A program made the position numbers and the translations under genes. A DNA stretch of 64,000 nucleotides, from NCBI RefSeq assembly GCF_900167075.1, contig NZ_FUWH01000007.1:1-64000 (forward strand), read 5' to 3'. Source of the stretch: Sediminibacterium ginsengisoli. Lineage in GTDB: Bacteria; Bacteroidota; Bacteroidia; Chitinophagales; Chitinophagaceae. The notes under the pieces were generated by a model. That model did not search any database. It saw nothing but the letters and a program-made list of their open reading frames with translations, and had not been told where the DNA came from. This document shows, piece by piece, positions 8,001 through 16,187 of this stretch (position 1 is the stretch's first letter; each line of letters starts with the position of its first letter).

Positions 8001-10167
8001 TTCGTTTTCTATTACCGTATCAGATGGAGTTAACAATGATACGCTACGGTTTGTCGTTATTCCAACACCTGCAATCCGGCAACAACACGCTCCCGCAGCG
8101 CAGACCATTTGTTCCGGAAGCAGGCCGCAACAGTTAGAACTTGCCGCACCTTCCGATACCGGCAAACTTTTTACCTATCAATGGGAATCAACTACGGATA
8201 CGACCAAAGGTTTTGCCGTAGTTACAGGTACAGGCAACACACTATACTATACACCTCCGGCACTAAAAACAAATACCTGGTTCAGACGAAAAAACATTGC
8301 CGGGCATTGTACAGGCTATAGTGATCCGGTTTTGATCACAACCATGAGCGCTGGTTTATGGCTGGGGCAGCACAGCAATGATTGGCATAATACGGCAAAC
8401 TGGTGCAACAGCAGTCTGCCTGCAAATTCAACAGATGTGCTGGTACAGGCCGGCACAGCCTACTCGCCGGTTATCAATGCTTTCGCAGCATGCAATCAGT
8501 TGCATATCGCAGCCAATGCCAGCCTCTTCATACAAAAAGATCTTGCTGTTTATGGAGCAGTAACAGGAGCCGGTGCAATAAATGCTGCAAAAGGAGGTTT
8601 ACTGTTTAACGGCAACACACATCAATCGATTCCTTCAGGTATGTTAGTAAATGGTGAGCTTAAAAAACTTGTCGTTAATAATAAAACCTATGTATCGCTG
8701 CCAGCGGCTTTAACCATTACAGGATCCGTTACAATGCAAACCGGTTACCTTTTTACAAATAACAATCTTACTATGGCTGAAGATGCGATCGTAGAAGCTG
8801 GCGCCCAGAATGCATATATCAGGGGTAATGTCAACATTCTGCAGCAATTCCGAGACGCTGAAAACAGTTTTCTACTGCTGGGTCATCCTTTCACTACACC
8901 TGTTGATCCCGGAACCAGTTACCTGTTTACAGACACAGCAAAACCCGGTTATCCCGCAAGCCTCAGTCAATACTATTCTTCCCTGTTTCGTTATGATGAT
9001 AGTACAGGCTACCTGCCATTCAACCATCATGCCTCATGGATTCCGTTGATCGGTAATTGGGGGCAACAACAGGTCATCCGCATTTATCCTTCAACCCTGC
9101 ATTCCGGAACTGATTCCTTTTCCCAAAAGACAGACCGGATCTGGCTTTCAATGAGCGGCGAACTCACTCAGGGAGACCGGCAGGTCAGTCTGGCAGCTAA
9201 CGAATACACAGGTTATCGTGCAGTAACAAATCCTTACCTCTGCCCCATAGATATTTCATGTATTGGCAGGTCCCGCGGACTAGCACCTTATTACTGGACC
9301 TGGAATCCTCTACTGGGCAGAACGGGTGGTTACCAATGCAGATTATTCGGTTCGCCAGGTTTACTGGCACCGTCGCAGGTCTTTTTTGTAAAAGCCGACG
9401 CCAATACTGTCAACGAATTATTATTTACTGAAAATTGTAAACTATCCCCTGCAACAGGGGTTATGCAGGAAGATGAAAATTATCGCATCGTATTAAAACT
9501 GGAGTGCGATGGCATTTTACAGGACGAACTGAGGATTTATTCCGTAGACAGTTCGAAAGCTAAACGCGACAGGCTGGATGCCGAAAAAATCATGAACCCG
9601 GTTAATAATTTATTCAGCTACAGTGATGATAATCACATGCTGGCGATCGATGCACGCCCGGTCGACTCAACGGCCATTATCCCCATTGGTATCAGTACAC
9701 CGGAAGCCGGTGTTTTTACGCTGACAGTAGCAGAAAAAAAGCTTCCCCGCCAATTACAGTTTTACCTGCACGATAAACAAACAGATACCTGGATGGCTCT
9801 TGAAAAAGACAACAGCTATTATTTTGAATCGGGTAAGGCCGATCCGCAGTCACAATCCAAAAGGTTTGAGATCAAAGCTTATCCTGGCGGAGAGAAGAAT
9901 ACATTACCGGCACTCTCTGCTTTCCATATTCAGGTCTACCCGGTACCCGCAAGGGAAAAGATCAACATCCGGTTTGCGGCAAGCGTGCCGGCTACTACTG
10001 TAATTCAGCTTTTCAACGCAGCAGGACATAAAATAAAACAGGTAACACCAGGCATTCAGAAGGAAGGCTCCTGCGTTTTATATGTAAATGACCTGGCCAG
10101 AGGGATTTATATTTTACAGGCGCGATCCGGGACCCTACTGCGAACACAGAAGGTTATTCTGCAGTGA
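5071..10167 (+). CDS. Giant multidomain T9SS surface protein
   Basis: A 1698-residue exported protein. It has a signal peptide (about 1-22), then an N-terminal jelly-roll-like region (to about 245) and two fibronectin III-like domains (about 250-450). Two related Ig-like domains start near residues 661 and 781, each ending in an LNGSVI-D-GN type motif. A cadherin-like domain follows (about 900-1000, with DSFSITVSDGVNNDTL), then a WLGQHSNDWHNTANWCN module (about 1100) typical of large Bacteroidota adhesins. A T9SS type A sorting domain runs from about residue 1621 (QVYPVPAREKINIRF) to the basic end. No catalytic domain was seen, so an adhesin or matrix protein is the best guess. The start at 5071 directly gives the signal peptide. 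A possible promoter TTG-N21-TACTTTCG (4995-5026) has one mismatch. Confidence 0.93.
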   Translation: MKKLLRICLFFPAILFFFRIFGQVAPVPYPARNALYLQDFNSLPVTGSFSLPPKDGITLSAAPVNAVAAAGWQACMLSGSGSSAVFTTGTGSATTSAVYSFGNSGNTDRSLGTLASGTGIYAIGVLFTNQTGITLNSITVSFSAQQWRKGGSGNRNSWQCNYKTGIFTDILQQGLTRIPQLDFYSVHTTTGALTLNGRLQENQLSVSFTLTGITWKNGEQLLLRWDDTDEAGSDDAMAMDQFSFSADKVTSPPLIDTVFVTDTIQDQARITMRIHPNNAKTNIILFYDTLADFRTVKNVVPAGSPLSEDSGTTYLNAVISGLRPACRYFIRVAAGNIAGTVASPVSSFTIPVPLPVVSTLAPVVVSEQSAIATGMLVGQQADITEKGFAWSVKALPLNTDNKVISNSNYSPFTQQLYGLPSGTLIYLRAFATNNAGTGYGNTVSFYTKTVVSSLIAGSSKIITEDSATFILNLLQSAGDLQPAHFFLQGDGDLTGYSIKSIRRSGTIYTITVLTGNGSGTLRLVLQNDNDLTPGIQNIPYTATSSLYIDKSPPIIRSVSIRDTAMRVGDAVMVRISTDPDTDIFKLSAGSINNIQLASFSKVNDSSYTAVITILNGGKDLAAEDDISVRVILKDAAGNSSIPYTTSIKQPNDPVDANKPFVVTWEIPGNGVYKTNDTLNVALRFSEAVYVDSAGGLPSVQVTIGSRIRNCIYSSGSGSDRIWFSYPVQAGETARDGIRIYTPFLLNGSVITDLAGNPGVLTVPGAGIQNNIRIDAAAPAPSGVTVPAESTYGKASLVHFTVQFTKDVFVDTGTGKPFLLFTAGVFTRQAFYTGGSGTAILRFSYEVQQNDLAKKGLSLNTTLQLNGSVIRDSIGNAATPVLKNIAPLSKVYFDGIGPIFRNVSPQQVKICTDTKTVALSDYLETTDAESGELLTWRVINLPLYGQLTGFDAARTSLPNSITTPLSVYYLPSANGNTDSFSITVSDGVNNDTLRFVVIPTPAIRQQHAPAAQTICSGSRPQQLELAAPSDTGKLFTYQWESTTDTTKGFAVVTGTGNTLYYTPPALKTNTWFRRKNIAGHCTGYSDPVLITTMSAGLWLGQHSNDWHNTANWCNSSLPANSTDVLVQAGTAYSPVINAFAACNQLHIAANASLFIQKDLAVYGAVTGAGAINAAKGGLLFNGNTHQSIPSGMLVNGELKKLVVNNKTYVSLPAALTITGSVTMQTGYLFTNNNLTMAEDAIVEAGAQNAYIRGNVNILQQFRDAENSFLLLGHPFTTPVDPGTSYLFTDTAKPGYPASLSQYYSSLFRYDDSTGYLPFNHHASWIPLIGNWGQQQVIRIYPSTLHSGTDSFSQKTDRIWLSMSGELTQGDRQVSLAANEYTGYRAVTNPYLCPIDISCIGRSRGLAPYYWTWNPLLGRTGGYQCRLFGSPGLLAPSQVFFVKADANTVNELLFTENCKLSPATGVMQEDENYRIVLKLECDGILQDELRIYSVDSSKAKRDRLDAEKIMNPVNNLFSYSDDNHMLAIDARPVDSTAIIPIGISTPEAGVFTLTVAEKKLPRQLQFYLHDKQTDTWMALEKDNSYYFESGKADPQSQSKRFEIKAYPGGEKNTLPALSAFHIQVYPVPAREKINIRFAASVPATTVIQLFNAAGHKIKQVTPGIQKEGSCVLYVNDLARGIYILQARSGTLLRTQKVILQ

Positions 10168-10174
10168 ATACAAT

Positions 10175-10201
10175 AAAAAAGCCGGCCCTGACCGGGCCGG
10201 C
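10175..10201 (-). terminator. Terminator of ilvE
   Basis: Stem GCCGGCCC (10181-10188) with GGGCCGGC (10194-10201), 5-base loop, followed on the minus strand by six T. It serves ilvE; on the plus strand it has no T-run, so the giant gene ending at 10167 gets little help from it. Confidence 0.85.
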
Positions 10202-10222
10202 CTCATATCATCTGCTGATCAA

Positions 10223-11287
10223 TTATATTTTAAACATCCAGTTGTGCGTATCCGGGATAGCTGACTCACGGATCTCACCCAGTTGTTTTCTCAGGAAAGG
10301 TGCTGTTTTCCAGCTGTCGGTGTCGAAAGTCATCACCTCGTCCTTATATTTCAGTTCTTTGATATATGCGATCGTTGCTGCAGTACCTGTACCAAATACT
10401 TCCTGCAGTTGTCCTGCTTTATATGCTGTGATCAGTTCATCAATGCTGATCCTTCTTTCTTCAACAGGTATGCCGGCTTCCTTCAGTAAAGTGATCACAC
10501 TGTCCCTGGTTACACCCTGGAGAATGGTTCCCTCTTCCAGTGAAGGTGTAAGCGCCACTCCGTTAACAAGGAAGAACACGTTCATCATGCCTACTTCCTG
10601 CAGCCATTTGTGCTCAACCGCATCAGTCCACAGCACCTGGTCATAGCCTTGTTTGTTGGCTTCTCTTGCAGCTTTCATGCTACCGCCATAGTTACCGGCA
10701 TTCTTCGAAAACCCTACACCACCCGGAGCAGCGCGTGTAAACCGTTCTTCAACGTTGATCTTCATTGGTGTTGCATAATAAGGACCGGTCGGGCTCAGGA
10801 TGATCATAAACTTATACGTTTCTGAAGGTTTTACACCCAGCATCGTATCAGTTGAGATCATGAACGGACGGATATATAAAGAATGGTCTTTTCTTGCAGG
10901 GATCCAGTTTTTATCGATCTCTATCAGTTGACGCATTCCTTCAATGAATATTTCTTCCGGTACGGTTGGCATGCACATCCTCTCTGCCGACACATTAAAC
11001 CTGCGGAAATTATCATAAGGCCTGAAAATAAATGCTTCTCCGCTTTCACTTTTGTAGGCTTTGATACCTTCAAAAATGGCCTGTCCGTAATGAAATGCGG
11101 CCAGTGACGGATCAAACAGCAGGGGTTGGTATGGCTTGATCTCTACATTCTTCCATTCACCATTCTCGTAATCAGCCTCCAGCATATGATCGGAAAAATA
11201 ACGGCCGAAAGGAATATTCTCCAGGCTCAGGTCGTTCAGCTTACTCGTCTCAACTTTCGTAATGTTTATCACTTGTGCTGCTGTCAT
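10223..11287 (-). CDS. ilvE: Branched-chain amino acid aminotransferase
   Basis: A 354-residue fold-type IV PLP enzyme that transfers the amino group between glutamate and the keto acids of Leu, Ile and Val. Visible landmarks are HYGQAIFEGIKAY near the N-terminus, the PLP lysine in FSKNAGNYGG (Lys195), and GTGTAATI near the end. The length and the internal layout fit the type II BCAT group (about 350 residues) better than the shorter E. coli form. I start at 11287 (MTAAQVINITK); nine further upstream in-frame residues would add nothing conserved. Monocistronic, with its own terminator. Confidence 0.95.
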   Translation of the reverse strand: MTAAQVINITKVETSKLNDLSLENIPFGRYFSDHMLEADYENGEWKNVEIKPYQPLLFDPSLAAFHYGQAIFEGIKAYKSESGEAFIFRPYDNFRRFNVSAERMCMPTVPEEIFIEGMRQLIEIDKNWIPARKDHSLYIRPFMISTDTMLGVKPSETYKFMIILSPTGPYYATPMKINVEERFTRAAPGGVGFSKNAGNYGGSMKAAREANKQGYDQVLWTDAVEHKWLQEVGMMNVFFLVNGVALTPSLEEGTILQGVTRDSVITLLKEAGIPVEERRISIDELITAYKAGQLQEVFGTGTAATIAYIKELKYKDEVMTFDTDSWKTAPFLRKQLGEIRESAIPDTHNWMFKI

Positions 11288-11345
11288 AGTTTTATATTTG
11301 ACGCAAAGAAACAAAAAAAATAAAAACTAACAGTCGTTAATATTT

Positions 11346-11987
11346 ATGAGCGGAGATAAAGTGCAGTTGCCTGATTTTTTGCTGGCGGAGCTTTACAAAA
11401 GCAGCCTGGTGGTGCTGGATGATGTGGAAGGAAGGGCCCTGGCTACTGTGGCAGCCCCGCGCCCGCCTGCACCGGATCCGGTTGTGGCTGCAGCTGTGCC
11501 ACCATCACCTGTGGTAAATGTCCGTTCAACACCAGCAGTTGAGGTTCCTGTCCCGGCTGTAATTCCGGCAAATGTTCCGGCCAGTGAGAAACTCTCCTTC
11601 CTGGGCAACAATGGCAAGAATATCCTGATCCTGGTCAGCGATCCGGCAAGCGTACACCTGAATGATGAAGCGCTCCAGTTCCTTTCCGCTATTTTAGGTG
11701 CCTGCAAACTGAATCTGGGTGATGTAGCCATTATCAACGCACAGCATAACGATATCAGCTATGACTACCTGAAAAGCCAGATGCAGCCCAAACAACTGCT
11801 TCTTTTCGGGATCGATACCAGGCTGGTGCAATTACCGTTTGTGGTTCCGCAATACCAGGTGCAGGCTTATGACAAATGCCAGTTCCTGCTTGCACCACCG
11901 CTTTCCGCCATGCTCGGGAATAGCCAGGAAGCGAAACTTGAAAAAAGCAAACTATGGCTTTCGCTGAAAAAGATATTCGGACTCTAG
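11346..11987 (+). CDS. Unknown protein with proline/alanine-rich linker
   Basis: A 213-residue cytoplasmic protein with no signal peptide. Residues 1-30 form a small conserved-looking head (LPDFLLAELYKSSLVVLD), about 35-75 are a Pro/Ala/Val-rich linker, and about 80-213 are an alpha/beta domain (KNILILVSDP, LLLFGIDT, a C-terminal KLWLSLKKIFGL). I do not recognise a named family with certainty. The alpha/beta layout and linker recall small replication-accessory proteins such as HolD (psi), but that is a guess. It ends 20 bases before rdgB on the same strand, so it is probably in one operon with it. Confidence 0.8.
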   Translation: MSGDKVQLPDFLLAELYKSSLVVLDDVEGRALATVAAPRPPAPDPVVAAAVPPSPVVNVRSTPAVEVPVPAVIPANVPASEKLSFLGNNGKNILILVSDPASVHLNDEALQFLSAILGACKLNLGDVAIINAQHNDISYDYLKSQMQPKQLLLFGIDTRLVQLPFVVPQYQVQAYDKCQFLLAPPLSAMLGNSQEAKLEKSKLWLSLKKIFGL

Positions 11988-12007
11988 ATTTCTTTAAAAC
12001 AAAATAT

Positions 12008-12592
12008 ATGCGCCCTGCTCTCATATTCGCAACCAATAACCAGCATAAAGTAGATGAAATAAGACAGGTTCTGTCTGATTCTTTCCATATCATGACTTTA
12101 AAGGAAGCCGGCATCGACATTGATATCCCTGAGCCTCACGACACATTGGAGGCAAATGCCAGGGAAAAGTCTACCGTTATCCATCAACTGACCCGGCAGG
12201 ATTGTTTCAGTGAAGACACAGGACTTGAAGTAGCTGCCCTGAACGGAGAACCTGGCGTTAAAAGTGCCCGTTACGCAGGTGATGGCAGGGATTTTCAGCA
12301 GAATATTCTCAAATTGCTGGAGAAACTGGAAGGTGAGCCGGACCGTTCAGCGCAATTCAGAACAGTAGTTTCGCTGATCCTTAACAATACAGAATACCAG
12401 TTTGAAGGTATCTGCAAAGGCCGCATAACAACGGCACAATCCGGTAACAAGGGTTTTGGATACGACCCTGTATTTATTCCCGATGGCGCTTCGGTAACTT
12501 TTGCTGATATGACTATGCAGGAAAAAGCCAACTATAGCCACCGTGCAAAAGCAGTAGCAAAATTGATCAGTTTTCTTAAAGAACAGCAATAA
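12008..12592 (+). CDS. rdgB: dITP/XTP pyrophosphatase (RdgB/HAM1 family)
   Basis: A 194-residue house-cleaning nucleotide pyrophosphatase that hydrolyses deaminated purine triphosphates (dITP, XTP) to monophosphates. Diagnostic motifs are the opening IFATNNQHKVDEIRQVL, then FSEDTGLEVAALNGEPGVKSA, NKGFGYDPVFIP and SHRAKAVAKL. The start is set at 12008 because family members begin right at this strand; the longer in-frame reading from 11954 overlaps the upstream gene. It is one base from the thioesterase gene downstream, so the two are co-transcribed. Confidence 0.95.
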   Translation: MRPALIFATNNQHKVDEIRQVLSDSFHIMTLKEAGIDIDIPEPHDTLEANAREKSTVIHQLTRQDCFSEDTGLEVAALNGEPGVKSARYAGDGRDFQQNILKLLEKLEGEPDRSAQFRTVVSLILNNTEYQFEGICKGRITTAQSGNKGFGYDPVFIPDGASVTFADMTMQEKANYSHRAKAVAKLISFLKEQQ

Positions 12593-12593
12593 C

Positions 12594-13037
12594 ATGAACC
12601 GCATCCGATTATCACTGCCGGAAGACTTCTATTTTTCTACGGAGCTCACCATCCGCATCACTGATCTTAATTATGGCGGTCATGTAGGGAATGATGCATT
12701 CCTTTCACTGATCCATGAAGCCAGGCAGCAATTCCTGGTTTCGCATGGGTACACCGAACTGGGGTTTGCAGGATACGGGCTGATTATGGCAGATGTGGCA
12801 ATCGAATACAAAAAAGAACTGAACTATGGAAACAGCGTCAGGATTTCCGTTGCCGCTGCCGATTTCGACCGGCTCGGGTTTGATCTCTACTATAAAATAG
12901 AATTGCTTACACCTGAAAATCCAATACTTGCCGGTGTGGCCAAAACAGGCATGATGTGCTATGATTATACAGCGGGAAAAAAAGTAAGTATTCCCGGGGA
13001 AGCCATCGCCAGGTTAAGCAAGCGTCCTTCTGAGTAA
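12594..13037 (+). CDS. Acyl-CoA thioesterase, 4HBT/YbgC-like hotdog
   Basis: A 147-residue single-hotdog protein. The ITDLNYGGHVGNDAFLSLIHEAR stretch corresponds to the 4-hydroxybenzoyl-CoA thioesterase signature, with a catalytic Asp in the TDLNYGGHVGND region, and is followed by the long hotdog helix. The likely activity is hydrolysis of acyl-CoA thioesters in the cytoplasm; the substrate is unknown. Starts one base after the rdgB stop and converges on aroE with only 6 bases between, with no terminator visible in the gap. Confidence 0.88.
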   Translation: MNRIRLSLPEDFYFSTELTIRITDLNYGGHVGNDAFLSLIHEARQQFLVSHGYTELGFAGYGLIMADVAIEYKKELNYGNSVRISVAAADFDRLGFDLYYKIELLTPENPILAGVAKTGMMCYDYTAGKKVSIPGEAIARLSKRPSE

Positions 13038-13043
13038 CTTATT

Positions 13044-13775
13044 TCAACTATTCCAGATCTCCCAGCTTTCTTCCGCCTGCAGCACCAGCATTTCCCTTCC
13101 GTTCTGAATGGTAGCACCTGCCTCCCTTCCCTGTTTCAGGAAAAGTGTTTCGGGTGGATTGTAAGTCAGGTCATACAAATGATGGCCTGCTGTGAGGTAA
13201 TGGTAAGGTAATGGCGGACAGGCATCCACATTCGGATACATACCCAATGGTGTTGTGTTGATGATCAGTTGATGGGAATCGAGTATCGTTTCATCGATCA
13301 TTTCATAACTGATCGCATCTTCATAAGGCCGGCGTGATACGAACAGGTAACCGATCCCGAGTTGCCTCAATACAAAAGCTACTGCTGCCGAAGCGCCTCC
13401 CGTTCCCAGGATCAGCGCTCTTGTATGTGATGGTTTTAAGAACGGTACCAGTGAAGATCTGAAACCAGTTGTATCCGTATTATAACCGTATAGTTTACCA
13501 TCCGTTATTTTAATACAGTTACAGGCACCCATTTCCTTAACCGTTTCAGTAGCATCGGCAAGAAAAGGCAACACCTGTTTCTTATAAGGAATGGTTACGT
13601 TGAGGCCGGCCAGGTCCGGATAATTCTTTAAGACATCGTGCAGCAACTCTATTCTCTCGAGCGAAAAATTCTCATATCCCGCATCTGTAATATTCTCCCG
13701 CTGGAATTTTTCAGTGAAATATCCCTGGGAAAATGAATGGGTAAGCGGGAATCCGAGAAGTCCAAACCGCCGCAT
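13044..13775 (-). CDS. aroE: Shikimate dehydrogenase
   Basis: A 243-residue NADP-dependent enzyme of the shikimate pathway that reduces 3-dehydroshikimate to shikimate. The substrate-site motifs are clear: PLTHSFS at 10-16, NVTIPYK with catalytic Lys65, and NTDTTGF with Asp101. The nucleotide-binding loop is GTGGASAAV. It is slightly shorter than E. coli AroE (272). It starts 5 bases after the stop of the phosphosulfolactate synthase homologue, so the two form an operon. Confidence 0.95.
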   Translation of the reverse strand: MRRFGLLGFPLTHSFSQGYFTEKFQRENITDAGYENFSLERIELLHDVLKNYPDLAGLNVTIPYKKQVLPFLADATETVKEMGACNCIKITDGKLYGYNTDTTGFRSSLVPFLKPSHTRALILGTGGASAAVAFVLRQLGIGYLFVSRRPYEDAISYEMIDETILDSHQLIINTTPLGMYPNVDACPPLPYHYLTAGHHLYDLTYNPPETLFLKQGREAGATIQNGREMLVLQAEESWEIWNS

Positions 13776-13780
13776 GATGA

Positions 13781-14548
13781 TCAGGATTTTTTATCGAGAT
13801 AAAGTTCGAAGGTATCACCACGAAGTCCTACCCGCATCGCTTCCAGTGCTATTACTTCATGCGGGGCAATATTTCCGAGATTCACATTACACCCGATCAG
13901 TTCCAGGAAGTAAAGCTGCTGGGCTTTCTGTGGTGCTTCCCATAATATTTTCTCTTCCGGTATCTGTGTCAGGATTTCCTGTACAAGGCCTTCACGTACT
14001 TCACCACTTCCCCTGTATATACCTACGTTACCTGCTTCCCTTGCTTCTGCGATCACGTAGGAAGAACCCGCTTCAAGTTCTGCGCGCATCAGTTCGATCC
14101 ATTTATAAGGCGGGATAATATGTGCAGCATCTTTGCTGCCCACTTCACTCAATACAGTACCATGCTGTGTGAGTTTTTCGATATAGCCGCATTTTTCTGC
14201 ATGCGGAATGCTGATCGAGCCATCGCTCACTTCCATATAGGATACACCGTAATCCTTACACATCGCCACATAATCGTCGAACTGGTTACGGATCAGGAAA
14301 GCTTCGAATAATGTTCCTCCAAAATATATGGGTACATTATAGGAATGATATACTTCTATCTTTTCACGAAGATTCGGTGTCACATAAGATGTCCCGAACC
14401 CAAGCTTTACAATATCTACGTGCGGCCCCGATATGCTCAGGAAATTATGAACTTCATTAATGCTTAGTCCTTTGTCCATTACCATTGTCACTCCGGCACT
14501 GCGAGGTTGCTGTGTGCGGACTGGCATCTGCGTCAGATTAAAATTCAT
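13781..14548 (-). CDS. Phosphosulfolactate synthase homologue (ComA family)
   Basis: A 255-residue TIM-barrel protein of the family that, in methanogens and Bacillus, adds sulfite to phosphoenolpyruvate to give (2R)-phospho-3-sulfolactate. Recognisable stretches are GVTMVMDKGLS near the N-terminus, VDIVKLGFGTSYV, YFGGTLFE, MEVSDGSISI and LWEAPQKAQQ, which form the active-site strands of the barrel. Length fits the family. It is directly upstream of aroE (5-base gap) and 84 bases downstream of the TPR gene. No other coenzyme M or sulfolactate gene is nearby, so the true role in this organism is open. A plant and bacterial branch of the family is of uncertain activity. Confidence 0.85.
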   Translation of the reverse strand: MNFNLTQMPVRTQQPRSAGVTMVMDKGLSINEVHNFLSISGPHVDIVKLGFGTSYVTPNLREKIEVYHSYNVPIYFGGTLFEAFLIRNQFDDYVAMCKDYGVSYMEVSDGSISIPHAEKCGYIEKLTQHGTVLSEVGSKDAAHIIPPYKWIELMRAELEAGSSYVIAEAREAGNVGIYRGSGEVREGLVQEILTQIPEEKILWEAPQKAQQLYFLELIGCNVNLGNIAPHEVIALEAMRVGLRGDTFELYLDKKS

Positions 14549-14574
14549 TGCTGTTTGTTTTAGCTTGTCGGCGG

Positions 14575-14582
14575 CAAAAATA
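14575..14582 (-). promoter_or_regulatory. Probable -7 promoter element (TATTTTTG)
   Basis: The minus strand reads TATTTTTG, a full match to TAnnTTTG, 26 bases upstream of the phosphosulfolactate synthase start. No TTG is seen at the usual -33 distance, so the strength is uncertain. Confidence 0.45.
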
Positions 14583-14632
14583 GGTTAATCGGCCGACTTG
14601 CACAGCGGGGCTTTTCCCCCGGCCTGAAATGC

Positions 14633-16054
14633 TTAGATTTTTTTCCCTTTTTTGTAACGGGCTATGATGTCTACAACCTGGTTATTCTGCAGGATGGCAG
14701 GATTGAGGTCGAGGAATTTTTTAAGCAGCCTGGGGGCTTTCTCCATCGCCAGTTCCAACCTGAGCAGGGCTTCCCTGGATTTGCCTTCCAGGAAGTGGAT
14801 AGCACTTTGGTAAAAGTAAAAGATCGGTTTACCTTCTGTTGATTTGAGCGCTGCCTGGGTCTGTTCTATCGCTTCATCGAAAAATTCCGCCTTGATCAGG
14901 CATTTGATCAGCGCTTCCCAGCCTGCCACATTTCTCGGCTTGTTGCGTACCACTGCACTGAAATAATGGATCGCTTCCTTATATTGCTCCAGCTGCATAC
15001 GGCATTCACCCATAGCAAGATTATATTCCGGCACCGAGCGATGAATGCGCATAGCGTTTTCAAGTTGTTTCACCGCACTCTGCCATTGTTCTTCCAGCAT
15101 ATAAGTAACGGCGATCTTGTAATGCAGTTTACTGTCGTCAGGGTTTAAGTGCACCGCTTTTTTATAGTGGAATCTCGCCTGCGCATAATTCCCCATGCGA
15201 TGGTAGCAATGCCCGATCGCTTCATAGATCACATCTTCGGGCCTGGTCAGTTCCAGTACTTTTTCAAGCACTTCAATGGCTTCCTTGTATTTACGTAAAC
15301 GGAGGTAGGCATCGCCCATATTACGGTAAGCATAATCGAATTTTTCATCTATTGCTACAGCGTACTGGTATGCGTCAATCGCTTTTTCGTACAGTTTCAG
15401 GCCCTGGAATGCCGCAGCCAGGTTAAACCAGGCCAGCTCGCTGAAAGGATAATCTTCTATAATTCGCTGGTGCAGGCGGATACTTTCTTCATTGCGGCCT
15501 GTGAAATCGGTCCAGAAACAGATCTTATACAATGCCTCCTCGTTATTCGGTTCTTCCTCCAGGATCAGTTTCAGACAATCGAACACTTTATCGAACTCCT
15601 CATAATCATCATATACATCGGCCAGCTCAAACAGCAGGTCGAGGCGTTCTTCACCCTCGAACAGCTGCAAAGCCGCCTCAAGGAGTTCCACGGCCCGGGA
15701 TTGCTGATCGAGTGCCAGGTAAGCATCGGTTTTAAGAATATAAAGATTGATATCGCTGCTGTCGAATAATTCAGCACGCTCCAGTATTTCCAGCGCTTCA
15801 CTGTATTTGCGCGTGGCCAGCAGCAGATCTGCCTTCTTGATCATTAGCTGCGATGAATACGGGAATTGTTCCAGGCCGGTCTCGGCCGCCTCCAGGGCTT
15901 CGGGGACATTGTCCTTGTCATCAAAATAATCGATAATACGTTCAAATGCCTCTTCTTCCAGAAAACTATGGCTCCTGCCATTTCTGAGGTTCTGATATTG
16001 TTTCAATAGCTCTTTCAGTCCCTCCCTGTCTTCTCTGTATGGATTTTCTCTCAT
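14633..16054 (-). CDS. Tetratricopeptide repeat protein
   Basis: A 473-residue protein with no signal peptide or membrane segment, made almost entirely of degenerate TPR units (for example AWFNLAAAFQGLKLYEKAID, AYRNMGDAYLRLRKYKEAIE and AIGHCYHRMGNYAQARFHYK). About ten repeats can be counted between residues 40 and 430. The N-terminal 30 residues are charged. It should act as a protein-binding scaffold in the cytoplasm; the partner is unknown. It precedes the phosphosulfolactate synthase homologue and aroE on the same strand with an 84-base gap. Confidence 0.9.
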   Translation of the reverse strand: MRENPYREDREGLKELLKQYQNLRNGRSHSFLEEEAFERIIDYFDDKDNVPEALEAAETGLEQFPYSSQLMIKKADLLLATRKYSEALEILERAELFDSSDINLYILKTDAYLALDQQSRAVELLEAALQLFEGEERLDLLFELADVYDDYEEFDKVFDCLKLILEEEPNNEEALYKICFWTDFTGRNEESIRLHQRIIEDYPFSELAWFNLAAAFQGLKLYEKAIDAYQYAVAIDEKFDYAYRNMGDAYLRLRKYKEAIEVLEKVLELTRPEDVIYEAIGHCYHRMGNYAQARFHYKKAVHLNPDDSKLHYKIAVTYMLEEQWQSAVKQLENAMRIHRSVPEYNLAMGECRMQLEQYKEAIHYFSAVVRNKPRNVAGWEALIKCLIKAEFFDEAIEQTQAALKSTEGKPIFYFYQSAIHFLEGKSREALLRLELAMEKAPRLLKKFLDLNPAILQNNQVVDIIARYKKGKKI

Positions 16055-16151
16055 CGTCTATTGGTTTACCTAATTTAAATACCTTTTTTGGCTTTTTTCA
16101 CCTTTTTTGTAACTTTTTTGACCGATTAACGTTTAGTTAATGAAGTCATAA

Positions 16152-16182
16152 TTGTTTTTTATTTAAGAATTGCATACCTTTG
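16152..16182 (+). promoter_or_regulatory. Promoter of the 16188 gene (TTG-N20-TACCTTTG)
   Basis: TTG at 16152-16154, 20 bases, then TACCTTTG at 16175-16182. The -7 element ends only 5 bases before the ATG, so the transcript would begin within a few bases of the start codon (leaderless or nearly so). Confidence 0.65.
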
Positions 16183-16187
16183 TACTA

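Noticed and set aside
16170-16187. Earlier ATG for the 16188 gene
   Set aside because: It lies inside the -7 promoter element, and the signal peptide starts properly at 16188.
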